A stretch of 64,000 nucleotides of DNA from Paenibacillus riograndensis SBR5 (GTDB lineage Bacteria > Bacillota > Bacilli > Paenibacillales > Paenibacillaceae), in contig NZ_LN831776.1 in NCBI RefSeq assembly GCF_000981585.1, positions 4,881,187-4,945,186 of the forward strand, read 5' to 3'. The position numbers and the translations under genes are program-made. The notes beneath the pieces were generated by a model that was given only the letters and a program-made list of their open reading frames with translations, had not been told where the DNA came from and ran no database searches. Below, piece after piece: positions 15,690 through 25,097 of the stretch (position 1 is the first letter of the stretch; each line of letters opens with the position of its first letter).

Positions 15690-16154
15690 ATGGAGGAAAA
15701 AGAGCAGCAGGCTTATATCCTTGGCGCTGTTCTCACACTCGCCAACCGCCTGCAGGTATTAGGCGATCAATTGGATGACCAAATGACCATGAAGCAGTGG
15801 CTGCTGATCGCAGTCATTCTGAAGAGCGGTTCACCCGCTCCCACCCTGAGCGATGTATCCGCGATGATCGGAAGCTCCAGGCAGAATGTGAAGAAGATGG
15901 CTCTCCTGCTCGAACAGCAGGGATTTGTTGCGCTGACCAAGGATAGCCGGGATGCACGCGTTCTTCGGGTTCAGCTTACCGATAAATGCAGGGTATATTT
16001 TTCGGGGAGAAGCGGACGGGAAGACCAGTTTATAAAGGCTCTGTTTCAATCCTTCGACGCAGAGTTAACCCGTGGCCTGTTCCGCGGATTGACCCGGCTT
16101 ACAGAGAACATCGCCCGCATGGAAACGGACGCATCTGATCGGGAAAAGGAGTAG
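15690..16154 (+). CDS. MarR-family transcriptional regulator
   Basis: 154 residues with the winged-helix core at about 45-110 (TLSDVSAMIGSSRQNVKKMALLL and the wing KDSRDARVLRVQLT) and the basic recognition helix. AAGGAGAGGAATCAT precedes the ATG. It is transcribed away from the DrrAB-type exporter; the palindromic operator at 15627-15664 overlaps its -10 box. It is followed 8 bases later by a DUF6544/6920-like gene, so they form an operon. MarR proteins usually repress themselves and an efflux system and are released by phenolic or lipophilic ligands. Confidence 0.92.
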   Translation: MEEKEQQAYILGAVLTLANRLQVLGDQLDDQMTMKQWLLIAVILKSGSPAPTLSDVSAMIGSSRQNVKKMALLLEQQGFVALTKDSRDARVLRVQLTDKCRVYFSGRSGREDQFIKALFQSFDAELTRGLFRGLTRLTENIARMETDASDREKE

Positions 16155-16161
16155 ATATTTG

Positions 16162-17013
16162 ATGATTCTTATACTGGTAATCCTTGTCGGCATCACAGTT
16201 GGTGTGATGATATTCTTCCATATTCCCTATTCGCGCACCAAAGCCGAGTTTCTGCGGCTCGCTGATAACGGCCTCTCTGCTGCTGCTGCCTCTAACGATG
16301 TGTTCACAAGCGAAGACTGGAAGGCTCTTCCTTCTCCTGTCCAGAAATATTTCGAAACCAGCGGATGGACCGGCACACCCAAAATGTCCTCGATGAAAGC
16401 CGTATTCAAAGGGGTAGACTTCATCCTCTCCCCCAAGAAACCGGCGATTCAGATAGATTACACGCAGTATAATTTCAGTCAGCGTCCTGCCAGAATTGCC
16501 CTGATCGAAACTTCTATGTACGGGATTCCTTTTCAAGGCCTGGATACCTATGTCGAGGGAAAAGGCAGCATGAAGGGCGTTCTGGCAAAGTTGTTCACTC
16601 TATTCAACCAGCAGGGCAGGGAGATGGATCAGGCGTGTCTGGTCACCTTTTTGTCGGAATCGCTCTTGCTGCCAAGCGCCGCTATACAGAGCTGCATTAC
16701 TTGGGAGCCCATCGACGATACTCATGCCCGCGCGGTGATTGCCTGTTATGGCATTACCGCAGGCGGCATCTTCAGTTTCAACGACAACGGAGAATGCCTG
16801 TCCTTCACGACGGACGACCGCACCGCCGTCGGAATGGACGGCTCCAAACAGCGGGTGAGATGGTCGGCGCTAATGAAGGATTACAAGCAGATTGACGGCG
16901 TTAGACAACCTACCCGACTGCAGGCAGTGTGGCATTATGACAGCGGAGATCTTGTCTATTTTGACAGCAGGAATTTTCGGGTGGAGTATAGTTACAGGAT
17001 GACGATTAAATAG
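16162..17013 (+). CDS. DUF6544/DUF6920-like membrane-anchored protein
   Basis: One N-terminal membrane segment (ILVILVGITVGVMIFF) is followed by a beta-rich domain with LPSPVQKYFETSGW, FKGVDFILSPKKP, ARAVIACYGITAGGIFSFN and a C-terminal YDSGDLVYFDSRNFRVEY. This order (LP-PV-Y, then repeated strands with G-D-x-Y-G-x-G) resembles DUF6544/DUF6920, an uncharacterised family. AAGGAG 10 bases before the ATG at 16162 supports that start over the TTG just before. Its neighbours, a MarR gene and an exporter, hint at a lipid- or drug-related role. Its 3' end overlaps the convergent uppP gene by 22 bases. Confidence 0.78.
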   Translation: MILILVILVGITVGVMIFFHIPYSRTKAEFLRLADNGLSAAAASNDVFTSEDWKALPSPVQKYFETSGWTGTPKMSSMKAVFKGVDFILSPKKPAIQIDYTQYNFSQRPARIALIETSMYGIPFQGLDTYVEGKGSMKGVLAKLFTLFNQQGREMDQACLVTFLSESLLLPSAAIQSCITWEPIDDTHARAVIACYGITAGGIFSFNDNGECLSFTTDDRTAVGMDGSKQRVRWSALMKDYKQIDGVRQPTRLQAVWHYDSGDLVYFDSRNFRVEYSYRMTIK

Positions 17014-17795
17014 AAGAGCGCCGCCAGGGCAAAACGGTATAGGGCAAACCATTCCAATCTAAGCCGCTTAATCAGTTTGATGAACGTGACTACTGCAATC
17101 ATTGCCACAAGAAAGGATGTCGTAAAGCCAATTAACATTAAGATTAAATCGTCAGAATTCAGCAAATCGCGGCTATCGTATAAATCCAACAAGCTTGCCC
17201 CAAACATAACAGGCACGGAAATAAGGAACGTAAAATCTGCGGCGGCTTTTTGGCTGGTGCCAAGCAAAAGGCCCCCTGAAATCGTCGAACCCGATCTCGA
17301 AAATCCCGGCCACAAAGCCAAACATTGGAACAGGCCAATCCCGAAAGCTTGTTTGTAATTAATCCCATCGATCGTATCAGCGGTGTTAGTTTTCCTGCTC
17401 CGTGCTGCGAGGATCATCAGCAAGCCGCCGGCAACCAGACCGATCAAAACAGGGGTTGGGCCGAACAATCGGCTTTTTATTATGTCTTTGAAGAGAAGAT
17501 ACAGGATTAATGCCGGTAACATAGCCAAAATCATATGAATGACATTTAACCCTTTACTTTTGGAAAAATCCATTCTAATCAGATTAGCCCCAATCGCTAA
17601 ATACCTTCGCCAATAAAGAATCAGAACTGCCATCACTGCACCCAATTGGATTACGATTTTAAAAGTTATGGCAGCGTCTCCCTCAAAGCTGAGCAAATCG
17701 CCTGCTAAAATAAGATGCCCGGTAGACGATACCGGTAAAAATTCAGTTAAGCCCTCTATTATGCCAAGGATTATTGCTTTAATTACATCAGTCAT
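16992..17795 (-). CDS. uppP: Undecaprenyl-diphosphatase UppP (BacA)
   Basis: 267 residues, about eight membrane spans. The two family signatures are clear: EGLTEFLPVSSTGHL (about 15-29) and GFSRSGSTISGG (about 171-182) with the catalytic Glu and Arg residues. It recycles undecaprenyl diphosphate to the monophosphate carrier in the membrane during wall synthesis and gives bacitracin tolerance. The ATG at 17795 (MTDVIKAIILG) was chosen over an in-frame upstream Met because AAAGGGGG lies 15 bases before it and because the family starts there. It overlaps the end of the convergent DUF gene by 22 bases. Confidence 0.95.
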   Translation of the reverse strand: MTDVIKAIILGIIEGLTEFLPVSSTGHLILAGDLLSFEGDAAITFKIVIQLGAVMAVLILYWRRYLAIGANLIRMDFSKSKGLNVIHMILAMLPALILYLLFKDIIKSRLFGPTPVLIGLVAGGLLMILAARSRKTNTADTIDGINYKQAFGIGLFQCLALWPGFSRSGSTISGGLLLGTSQKAAADFTFLISVPVMFGASLLDLYDSRDLLNSDDLILMLIGFTTSFLVAMIAVVTFIKLIKRLRLEWFALYRFALAALFYLIVIL

Positions 17796-18053
17796 CAGCG
17801 GATATATCCCCCTTTGGAAATTAACTCTTTCAAACAGTTTCCAGTATAAGGGGGACAACTATATATTCCCATCGATTCACATAACAATACTCAATTCGGT
17901 ATGACATAATTGTCACATTGCTCATTACAGGGCTGGATGGAAGATTTTAGGTAGAATTATTCTCAGGAAAATGTTACATTACTGTGGGATTAACAACGCA
18001 GCGTGTTCGTATTCAATTTTAGGCTCATATTATTATATTGGGGGATTACCGGC

Positions 18054-18863
18054 ATGGACAACAATACGGTTAGAACAAACATTATAGGTGCTGGCGAGGT
18101 TGGCCGCGCCATTTCGGCTGACATGGACAAGAATGCTATACATAAAACAAACAGCAGCTTTTGGGATACAAAAGGAACTGAAATCTTAGGAGCAACCGCA
18201 CTTCCTTTGTATGGAGCATTTGTCTCCGAAGAGCAATGCCGGCTTTTTGGCGATATCGCTGGAAAAAAGCTGCTGGAAATAGGCTGTGGAAGCGGCCAAT
18301 CCTTGCAATATATGGGGGAACGTAAAGCAGCTGAGCTTTGGGGGACAGATATATCAGAAAAACAAATCGAAAAAACCGGGCAGCTTTTGAAGTCGTGCGG
18401 CCTTTCAGCAACATTGATCTGTTCTCCCATGGAAGAAGAATGTGGTATACCGGAGGATTATTTTGACTTCGTTTATTCGGTTTATGCCATAGGCTGGACC
18501 ACCGACCTTGAGGCCACTTTTGGCCGGATCGCTTCTTACCTGAAAAAGGACGGCATATTTATTTTCAGCTGGTCTCATCCTATTCATAAATGTGTTGGTG
18601 CGGAAAATAATATGCTAGTCTTCAAGAAAAGTTATTTTGATGAATCCTGGTATTCGGTATCCCTTGAGGAAAGTACGCTAACCTTATCGGACCGTAAACT
18701 TTCCACCTATGTCAATGCGCTCTCCAAAGCGGGATTTGTAATTGAACAAATGGTTGAGGAATCTGATGAGGAAATTATGCAATCGCGGAATGATAACAGT
18801 GATTTTGCAAAAAAAGCAAAGATGCTTCCTGTAACTTTTGTATTCAAAGCAAGAAAACTATAA
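18054..18863 (+). CDS. Class I SAM-dependent methyltransferase
   Basis: The SAM-binding motif I is KKLLEIGCGSGQSL (about 72-85), with DISEKQIEKT as the ribose-binding acidic loop and PEDYFDFVYSVYAI as motif IV. C-terminal helices follow. The first 23 residues (MDNNTVRTNIIGAGEVG) look like an added N-terminal stretch; an alternative start is the Met in MDKNAIHKTN at 18123. I chose 18054 because GGGGG is close upstream. The substrate is not evident; family members of this kind modify small metabolites. The gene stands alone, next to the terminator of the minus-strand exoprotein. Confidence 0.88.
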   Translation: MDNNTVRTNIIGAGEVGRAISADMDKNAIHKTNSSFWDTKGTEILGATALPLYGAFVSEEQCRLFGDIAGKKLLEIGCGSGQSLQYMGERKAAELWGTDISEKQIEKTGQLLKSCGLSATLICSPMEEECGIPEDYFDFVYSVYAIGWTTDLEATFGRIASYLKKDGIFIFSWSHPIHKCVGAENNMLVFKKSYFDESWYSVSLEESTLTLSDRKLSTYVNALSKAGFVIEQMVEESDEEIMQSRNDNSDFAKKAKMLPVTFVFKARKL

Positions 18864-18895
18864 AGGTTCCTTCAGCAACTCTAGGCGAAAATTGG

Positions 18896-18920
18896 AAAAA
18901 GCCGCCATTGCGGCGGCTTC
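18896..18920 (-). terminator. Terminator of the large exoprotein gene
   Basis: Minus strand GCCGCC, loop, GGCGGC, then five T, 9 bases after the stop at 18929. Confidence 0.85.
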
Positions 18921-18928
18921 ACATGAAG

Positions 18929-21900
18929 TTAAATTCGGGTTCCGAACTGTACCAGCAGTTCGGCATGTTCTGGAGCTAATCCCTTGCCGCTCATGGCTTG
19001 CACTTGATAAATAAATCCGCTCTTTGCACCTTTTTTTCCTCCCTCGTTGCCCGCTTCGTCCGCGCTTTGTGCTAACGCCAGCTGATCCTTAAGCCGCCCA
19101 GCCAACTTGGGATCATGAGCGAGGAACTGGTCAATAAGCCCTGCAATGCCCTCATAGGTCAGGATCACTTCATAAGAAAAAGAGGATTGTACAGCGTTCC
19201 CGGCAATATCACTCACGGTTGCATCAACCGTATGCTCCCCAATACCCGCCAGATAGGCGGGGCTATCTGCAAGCACAGCATCACAATCGCCTGAAGCTAT
19301 ACCTGATAACGCATCCTGGGCGGAGCAGCCGATCCGGATCACATCATTTACTTCATAGACGGATTCTCCTGAAAATTCGATTACAGGTGCTGTTTTGTCA
19401 ATCTTGAGTCCGATAGTAGAAGGCACCCCGGGCACGCCATAAACAGATTTTGCCCAATAAGTTACTTCCGTTACGCCTTCTGCGCCTACCGTAAACTCCG
19501 TGCTGCTGCCTGCAGCCTCACGTTGATCAATGCTCTCAGCCCCCTTAGTCTCGTAGAAAAGGGCGGCTGCCCCTTCCGAGTTCAACGTTATGGAAACATC
19601 TTTATTGTGCCAGCCCTGCTCATTGGGCTGTGGATTCATGGTAACCTCAGTCAAGGGAGCCGTATTATCCTTTTCAAATACCGAAAAGTCGTCATAATAA
19701 GCGGATGAGATATTATAGCGGCTTGTAACCGCGATAATTCTGGCGGAAGCTGCCCCTTCCGGTGCTTTACCGCGGAGGGTTACCTTTTGCCATTGGTGAA
19801 GCCGCGATTCATCCAAATGCGTTTCCAAAGTGGACAACGTCTGCCCTTCAGCATTATAGAATCTGAACATTAATCCGGGCTGGCCGGATTCGATGTAGAT
19901 TTGCGCACTAGCGCTATACTCTTTCCCCGGAGACAAAGTGATTGGATCGCTTTGCACCGCCACAGAGGCGGTACGGATCAGATCCGTGGTGTGGAGGCTG
20001 TAATCACCCGCATAGCTCTTATCGCCGCTCCGCTCAAAATGCACATCCCCGCTGGTCGCAAACAAAGAAGTCCAGCCCGGCAGTTTGCCGCTCCCCTCCG
20101 GCGCTTGCTCCACTCCGGCATTGTTGACCGGCAAAGGCAGACCCGGCGGTTCAGGCACCATCTCTCCATCGATCTTGATTCTATAGAGAATAGTATTCGT
20201 TGCGAGATCGGTGAAATAAAGATTCCCGTCTCTTCCAAGATCAAATCTTGATGCATCTGTCAGTGTTCTGAATTCAAGGGTTTCGGGATCAATCACTGTC
20301 AGTTTGTTATTGAACAGCACATACAGAAGCCCGTCTTCCGACCAGCGCATCGGGTGATGATGCCACTGGGTGTAATAAAGCTTCGGATAGATTTTTTTAT
20401 ATTTCACAAGCTTGTACGTGTCCGGATCGATCGCAAAAATATATTCATAGGATGCCCCCCAGATCAGCCCGTCCGGTCCGAGAGACAGATCCCCTATGAA
20501 AATAGGATCGGTAAGTTCGGGAATATCAAGGGTAAACTCCGTGATTTTTTGCTCCTTCTGGACATCCCACACGAAGATCTTGGCCTCCTGCTCGCTTGGC
20601 GTGGAACCCAGTCCGCCCCTGATGGTCGTAGATCCGAAAATCTTTCCGTTTACATAAGCGGTACTGAGCACACTCTGATTCTGGACCACATTGCGGTGGA
20701 CTTTGGTTTCCCCTGTCGCTGTATCATGGACCGTAAGCGATCCTCCCAGCGTACCGTAACCGGAGATAGTAGAAATAAACAGTTTGCCGTCCCCTTCAGA
20801 CATATGGACAAGCCGTTCCTGATCATTTCCGAGTACCGCGAGCCGCTGCGGATTCGTGCTTCCCGGCTCTTGATTCAGATCATAAACGTATAAGCCGCCT
20901 TCCGGGTAGACACCCATATAGACTTTGTTTCCAATCGGGTACACACTATCCGCCTGACCTATGCTGAAGGGTTTTGCCGTCATGCTCTCTAAATCCACCA
21001 GCGAGGATCTGGCTTGAGAACCCGTTGTGATCAGCTGCGTATCCGATACGCTTTGAAGCCGGTTGACCACGCCCGGCAATCCCGGGATAATCGGCGGCTT
21101 TACAATTACTTTTTTTGTATCGATATTCAGCATAGCTACCCCGCCGTCATAACGGACGGTGACCAGCGTTTTTCCCGGAAGCTCGGGATTGTTGAACTCT
21201 ACCCAATCCGCCCCTCTGAATCCGCTTTCATAGGTCATGCCGGTTTCTTCTACCTGATGCGTTGCCAGGTCAAAGGTTTTCAGTTTTTTCTCTGACATAT
21301 AATACAGCTTTCCACCCACCGAGTCGGCTGCATGAAGGCCGGTTACCTGCTGAAGCTCTACATCAAGCCATGATCCTGTTGCCGTATCGTAGATGTAGCC
21401 TTCACCCGGTATGCCGCTTCCGTCTGTATAACGGGCGAACAAATAACGGTTATCAATCGTACTCAAATCGTATACCGTATCATTTTTAACGTTAAGTGAA
21501 GCTGCAATATCCGTTTTTTCTCCCGTGTTGAGGTCCACGCGCACGATCTGTTTATGTGCCGTTCCGGCATAAATATATCCTCCCTGATAAGCAATGGAGC
21601 GGACATATTCTTGATCAAGCGCGCCGATGACGCGGCCGTAATCCCTCACCTGCCTGGTGGCAGGGTCATACTGCCATACTTTTCCTCCCGGGTACGTTCC
21701 AACGTAGACTCTTCCTTGTTCATCCGTCGTAATGCTGTTGGAGACAGACTGCCCCGCAAATTCAGCCACTTGAACGGCCTCATGCGTGACTGGAGAGTAC
21801 TCCCATAACCGCGCCCCCGCTCCTTCGGACGCCACATAGAGTGTACCGTTTGGAGCAACAGTATGAGCCCAGGAGCTTTCGGAAGGCGCAAGAGAAACGG

Positions 21901-22183
21901 TCCGGAGCAGTTTATACTCTTCGAGGTCTATCACATTCAGGTACCCCGGCTTTCCTTTGCTCGTCGCATACATTACAGGCTTGCCGTCCTCATAGCCGAC
22001 GGCTCCATTAAACACAGCTACCGTGTAGTTATTGGGAATAAGCAATTCTTCGGGTTCGCTGAAGTTTTTCTGAGAAAGTCTGGAATCCTCCGCTGCGGCG
22101 GGAGCAGGCTGTACGGGATACATCACTAATACAAGTAAACAGCTCATGAACATGGTGATCAGGTTGGAAAAAGGCTTTTTCAT
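18929..22183 (-). CDS. Very large secreted beta-propeller protein with carbohydrate-binding module
   Basis: 1084 residues. A signal peptide ends near residue 32. Residues 40-680 repeat short strands such as VYVGTYPGGKVWQYDP, GYIYAGTAHKQIVRVD and VYMGVYPEGGLYVYD, giving a beta-propeller pattern. Residues of about 710-860 look like a CBM4/9-type module (KSYAGDYSLHTT, ASAQIYIESGQPGLMF, SAYYDDFSVFE). Ig-like repeats follow (TAPLTEVTMNP, DKTAPVIEFSG, DNAGNAV-like). The C terminus is helical (LIDQFLAHDPKLAGRLKDQL), like the bacterial surface proteins with a FIVAR-type tail. It is the last gene of the sugar-transport operon, 25 bases after the dehydrogenase. I infer a role in binding or breaking down a polymer, but I see no catalytic motif. 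Confidence 0.8.
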   Translation of the reverse strand: MKKPFSNLITMFMSCLLVLVMYPVQPAPAAAEDSRLSQKNFSEPEELLIPNNYTVAVFNGAVGYEDGKPVMYATSKGKPGYLNVIDLEEYKLLRTVSLAPSESSWAHTVAPNGTLYVASEGAGARLWEYSPVTHEAVQVAEFAGQSVSNSITTDEQGRVYVGTYPGGKVWQYDPATRQVRDYGRVIGALDQEYVRSIAYQGGYIYAGTAHKQIVRVDLNTGEKTDIAASLNVKNDTVYDLSTIDNRYLFARYTDGSGIPGEGYIYDTATGSWLDVELQQVTGLHAADSVGGKLYYMSEKKLKTFDLATHQVEETGMTYESGFRGADWVEFNNPELPGKTLVTVRYDGGVAMLNIDTKKVIVKPPIIPGLPGVVNRLQSVSDTQLITTGSQARSSLVDLESMTAKPFSIGQADSVYPIGNKVYMGVYPEGGLYVYDLNQEPGSTNPQRLAVLGNDQERLVHMSEGDGKLFISTISGYGTLGGSLTVHDTATGETKVHRNVVQNQSVLSTAYVNGKIFGSTTIRGGLGSTPSEQEAKIFVWDVQKEQKITEFTLDIPELTDPIFIGDLSLGPDGLIWGASYEYIFAIDPDTYKLVKYKKIYPKLYYTQWHHHPMRWSEDGLLYVLFNNKLTVIDPETLEFRTLTDASRFDLGRDGNLYFTDLATNTILYRIKIDGEMVPEPPGLPLPVNNAGVEQAPEGSGKLPGWTSLFATSGDVHFERSGDKSYAGDYSLHTTDLIRTASVAVQSDPITLSPGKEYSASAQIYIESGQPGLMFRFYNAEGQTLSTLETHLDESRLHQWQKVTLRGKAPEGAASARIIAVTSRYNISSAYYDDFSVFEKDNTAPLTEVTMNPQPNEQGWHNKDVSITLNSEGAAALFYETKGAESIDQREAAGSSTEFTVGAEGVTEVTYWAKSVYGVPGVPSTIGLKIDKTAPVIEFSGESVYEVNDVIRIGCSAQDALSGIASGDCDAVLADSPAYLAGIGEHTVDATVSDIAGNAVQSSFSYEVILTYEGIAGLIDQFLAHDPKLAGRLKDQLALAQSADEAGNEGGKKGAKSGFIYQVQAMSGKGLAPEHAELLVQFGTRI

Positions 22184-22208
22184 CACTTATCTCCCCTTCT
22201 TCATGTCA

Positions 22209-23216
22209 TTAAACATACTTGATCAACGTGGCCAGGGCTCCTTGAGCCGGGCCGGATTGATAAATTCCATAGGCTGCAGGCGCCTCTTCCAGCGCAAACC
22301 TGTGCGTGATCGCAGGACTTACCGTAATCCGCTTTTCAGCAAGCAGCCTTACATACTCGTCCATATTTCTTCCTTCCGTCCACCGCACGAAACCGATAGG
22401 ATAATCCTGATTGTCTTCCTCATAACGCATATCGTATCTTCCCGGGCCGCCCGCTCTTGAGATAAGAATCTGCGCTTCCTTGCGGAACATCAGATCTCTT
22501 GAAAACTCCATGGACAAATCCCCGACGATCACGATTTTCCCCAGGTCCCGAAGCCACTCCAGCGACTTGTTAATCAGCACTTCGCCGGGGCCGCCAGCAC
22601 ATAAGAGGATGGAATCGAACCCGGCTCCACCCGTCTCGTTCATCACAAAATGTTCCACTTCCTCTTCACTTGAAAAGCCTGATGTAATGCCCATTTGTCC
22701 CTGAAGCAGCTGCACCCGGTCTTCGCTCAGATCATATGCAGCAGTATGGCACGCAGCGGCAGAAGCAATTTGGGCCACAAGATTACCGAGGATACCCAGT
22801 CCGACGACAAGCACCTTGTCACCGAACCTCACGTCAGCTGTACGCAACGCATGTATGGCAATGGCCCCGAGCCCTGTAAATGCCGCCTCCTCAGGGTTGA
22901 CATGATGCGGCACTTTGGTCACCAGATTGGTCGGTACCGAAATCACCTCTGCGTGTCTGACGTAAGGCACACCGTAACAAGCCACCCGGTCTCCCGGATG
23001 AATATCCCTGACCTCACTCCCCGTCTGTTCCACAATTCCAACGGCACTATAGCCAAGTGATACGGGAGATAATCCGGATCTCTTGATCGAGCTCAGCTCC
23101 GTACCCGGACTAATCCCCGAATATTCGGTTCTCACTTGGACATGCCGTTTGTTCAGTTCGGGTATAGCCGCTTGAAGTATGGCAACTTTCCCTTCCTTCG
23201 CAGCAACGATTCTCAT
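22209..23216 (-). CDS. MDR-type zinc-binding-fold dehydrogenase lacking the usual Zn ligand
   Basis: 335 residues with the GroES-like domain and the Rossmann motif VLVVGLGILGNLVAQ. In the catalytic loop it reads YSGISPGTELSSI, so the catalytic-zinc Cys of classical alcohol and polyol dehydrogenases is missing. It belongs with the GTELS subfamily, seen in bi-domain oxidoreductases of sugar metabolism, and probably acts on a sugar or polyol by NAD(P)-dependent hydride transfer in the cytoplasm. The start follows a GGAGGAGCC ribosome site. It is co-transcribed with the upstream permease (26-base gap) and the exoprotein gene downstream. Confidence 0.85.
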   Translation of the reverse strand: MRIVAAKEGKVAILQAAIPELNKRHVQVRTEYSGISPGTELSSIKRSGLSPVSLGYSAVGIVEQTGSEVRDIHPGDRVACYGVPYVRHAEVISVPTNLVTKVPHHVNPEEAAFTGLGAIAIHALRTADVRFGDKVLVVGLGILGNLVAQIASAAACHTAAYDLSEDRVQLLQGQMGITSGFSSEEEVEHFVMNETGGAGFDSILLCAGGPGEVLINKSLEWLRDLGKIVIVGDLSMEFSRDLMFRKEAQILISRAGGPGRYDMRYEEDNQDYPIGFVRWTEGRNMDEYVRLLAEKRITVSPAITHRFALEEAPAAYGIYQSGPAQGALATLIKYV

Positions 23217-23242
23217 TAGATATGGCTCCTCCTTATGTCTAT

Positions 23243-24106
23243 TCAGCCTTTTTCTGAACCGAGCATCACCCCTTTAGCGAAATACTTCTGGGCAAATGGA
23301 TAGATAAGGAGAACAGGGATCATGGACAGCACAATGGTTGCGTTTTTGATCGATTGAGGGGCCAGAGCCGAACGATCCACGAGACCCGCGTCATTTTCTG
23401 CGCTGTAAATCAGCATATCCCGCAGCACGACCTGCAATGGATATTTATCCGCATCGTTCAAGTAAATCAGCGGCAGGAAAAAGCTGTTCCAGTGCCCCAT
23501 GAAATAAAAAAGACCGATGGACGCAAGCGCAGGCTTGGATAAGGGAATGACAATATTGAACAGAATCCGGTATTCGGAGGCTCCGTCGATCAGGGCAGCT
23601 TCCCGTATTTGGGAGGACATGTTTTCATAAAAACTTTTCAGAATGATCAGTTCCATCGTCCAGATGGCGTTGGGAAGCACAAGGGCCCAGACCGAATCCG
23701 TCAACCCCAGCTGCTGTACGACCACATAAGTCGGAATAATGCCGGGATTCAGGAACATCGTCAGCACAATCGCCGTCATAAAAAACTTTCTTCCAAAAAA
23801 ACCTTTTTGGGACAGGGGATAAGCTGCCACCGCAGTAAAGAGCAAATTCAAGAACGTGCCAAGCGCCGTATAGAAGACAGAATTCAGATAGGCTCTTGGA
23901 ATCGTGTCATTTTTAAGCACCTCGCCGTAGGCCTCAAAGTTAAACCCTTTCGGAAATAGAAAAACCTTGCCTTGAACGACCGACACCGTATCGCTTAAAG
24001 AGATGGCCGTTATATACACGATGGGATAGAGTGTGGCTACAGCAACCAGAGTGAGTATCAGCGTATTGATGACACCAAACCAAGATATTTTGCGTTCTCC
24101 TACCAT
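23243..24106 (-). CDS. Carbohydrate ABC permease, LplC/MalG-like
   Basis: 287 residues with six membrane spans and the EAA loop: EAALIDGASEYRILFNIVIPLSKPALASI, followed by FYFMGHWNSFFLPLIYL. It is the second permease of a carbohydrate importer of the CUT1 class. Its start overlaps the end of the first permease by seven bases. The GGAGGGAACGGATT ribosome site lies inside the upstream gene. No ATPase is encoded nearby; as usual in this class a shared MsmX-type ATPase elsewhere would energise it. The high similarity to Lpl/Ytc-type systems of Paenibacillus suggests an oligosaccharide or uronate substrate. Confidence 0.92.
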   Translation of the reverse strand: MVGERKISWFGVINTLILTLVAVATLYPIVYITAISLSDTVSVVQGKVFLFPKGFNFEAYGEVLKNDTIPRAYLNSVFYTALGTFLNLLFTAVAAYPLSQKGFFGRKFFMTAIVLTMFLNPGIIPTYVVVQQLGLTDSVWALVLPNAIWTMELIILKSFYENMSSQIREAALIDGASEYRILFNIVIPLSKPALASIGLFYFMGHWNSFFLPLIYLNDADKYPLQVVLRDMLIYSAENDAGLVDRSALAPQSIKNATIVLSMIPVLLIYPFAQKYFAKGVMLGSEKG

Positions 24107-25059
24107 AATCCGTTCCCTCCCAGCCGTTTGCTGACCGCATTCGCGGACAGCAGCATCACCATTGCCACGAGTGCTTCAAACAGCCCTACCGCGGCTGCGT
24201 AACTGTAATTGGATTCTAGCAGTCCTTTACGGTATACATAAGTTGAAAATACGTCCGCTACGTCATATGTCATCGGGTTGTACAGCAGCAGGACTTTCTC
24301 ATAGCCGACACGAATCATGGAGCCGGTTTTGAGGATGAACATGATGAGCATCGTGGGAAACAACCCCGGCAGCGTAATATGACGGATCATATGGAACCGG
24401 CTGGCGCCGTCCACCTTGGCCGCTTCATAAAGCGTAGGACTGATTCCCGCAATCGCTGCCAGATAAATGATCGATTCGTACCCCATATTTGCCCAAATTT
24501 CCGAAATGACGTAAATCGGACGGAACCAGCCCGGATCAACCAGAAAGTATTTTTTCTCGAATCCGAACGCGGCCAGCATTTGATTCAAAATACCGTGATT
24601 GGGAGACAGAAAATCAATGATCATGCTGCTGATGATGACAACGGACAAAAATGCCGGAAAATAACTGAAGGTTTGAACGGATTTTTTTAACCACTTGTTT
24701 CTGACTTCGTTCAGCAGAAGGGCCAGCATGATTGGAAAAGGAAACCCAAAAATGAGCGTATACAGCCCAAGGAGCAGCGTGTTGCGGAACAGCATCCAGA
24801 AGTCATGGTTCGTAAAAAACGTGATGAAATGCTCAAATCCCACCCATTCGCTGCCAAGCACTCCCGAAAATACGCTGTAGTCCTTGAAGGCTATAATCAG
24901 TCCGTATAATGGCCCGTAACGAAAGACGACGTAAAACAGGATGCAGGGAAGAAACAGCAGAAGCAGCTGCCTGTCGCGTTTGATATGGTTCCACGTCGTA
25001 CCAAGACGGCTTCTGGAGCTCTTCTTGTGCATTGTTTGGTTAGCTGCCGGATGTTCCAT
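24100..25059 (-). CDS. Carbohydrate ABC permease, LplB-like
   Basis: 319 residues; a long basic N terminus (SSRSRLGTTWNHIKRDRQ), then six membrane spans. The EAA motif EAAKVDGASRFHMIRHITLPGLFPTM fits a CUT1 permease, as does LLLNEVRNKWLKKSVQTFSYFP. It forms the transmembrane pair with the gene at 24106. It follows the binding-lipoprotein gene by 38 bases and is read as part of one operon of five genes. Confidence 0.92.
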   Translation of the reverse strand: MEHPAANQTMHKKSSRSRLGTTWNHIKRDRQLLLLFLPCILFYVVFRYGPLYGLIIAFKDYSVFSGVLGSEWVGFEHFITFFTNHDFWMLFRNTLLLGLYTLIFGFPFPIMLALLLNEVRNKWLKKSVQTFSYFPAFLSVVIISSMIIDFLSPNHGILNQMLAAFGFEKKYFLVDPGWFRPIYVISEIWANMGYESIIYLAAIAGISPTLYEAAKVDGASRFHMIRHITLPGLFPTMLIMFILKTGSMIRVGYEKVLLLYNPMTYDVADVFSTYVYRKGLLESNYSYAAAVGLFEALVAMVMLLSANAVSKRLGGNGLW

Positions 25060-25097
25060 GCCTTGTCCCCTCCCTTTAATTCAAGACCTAAGGCCTT

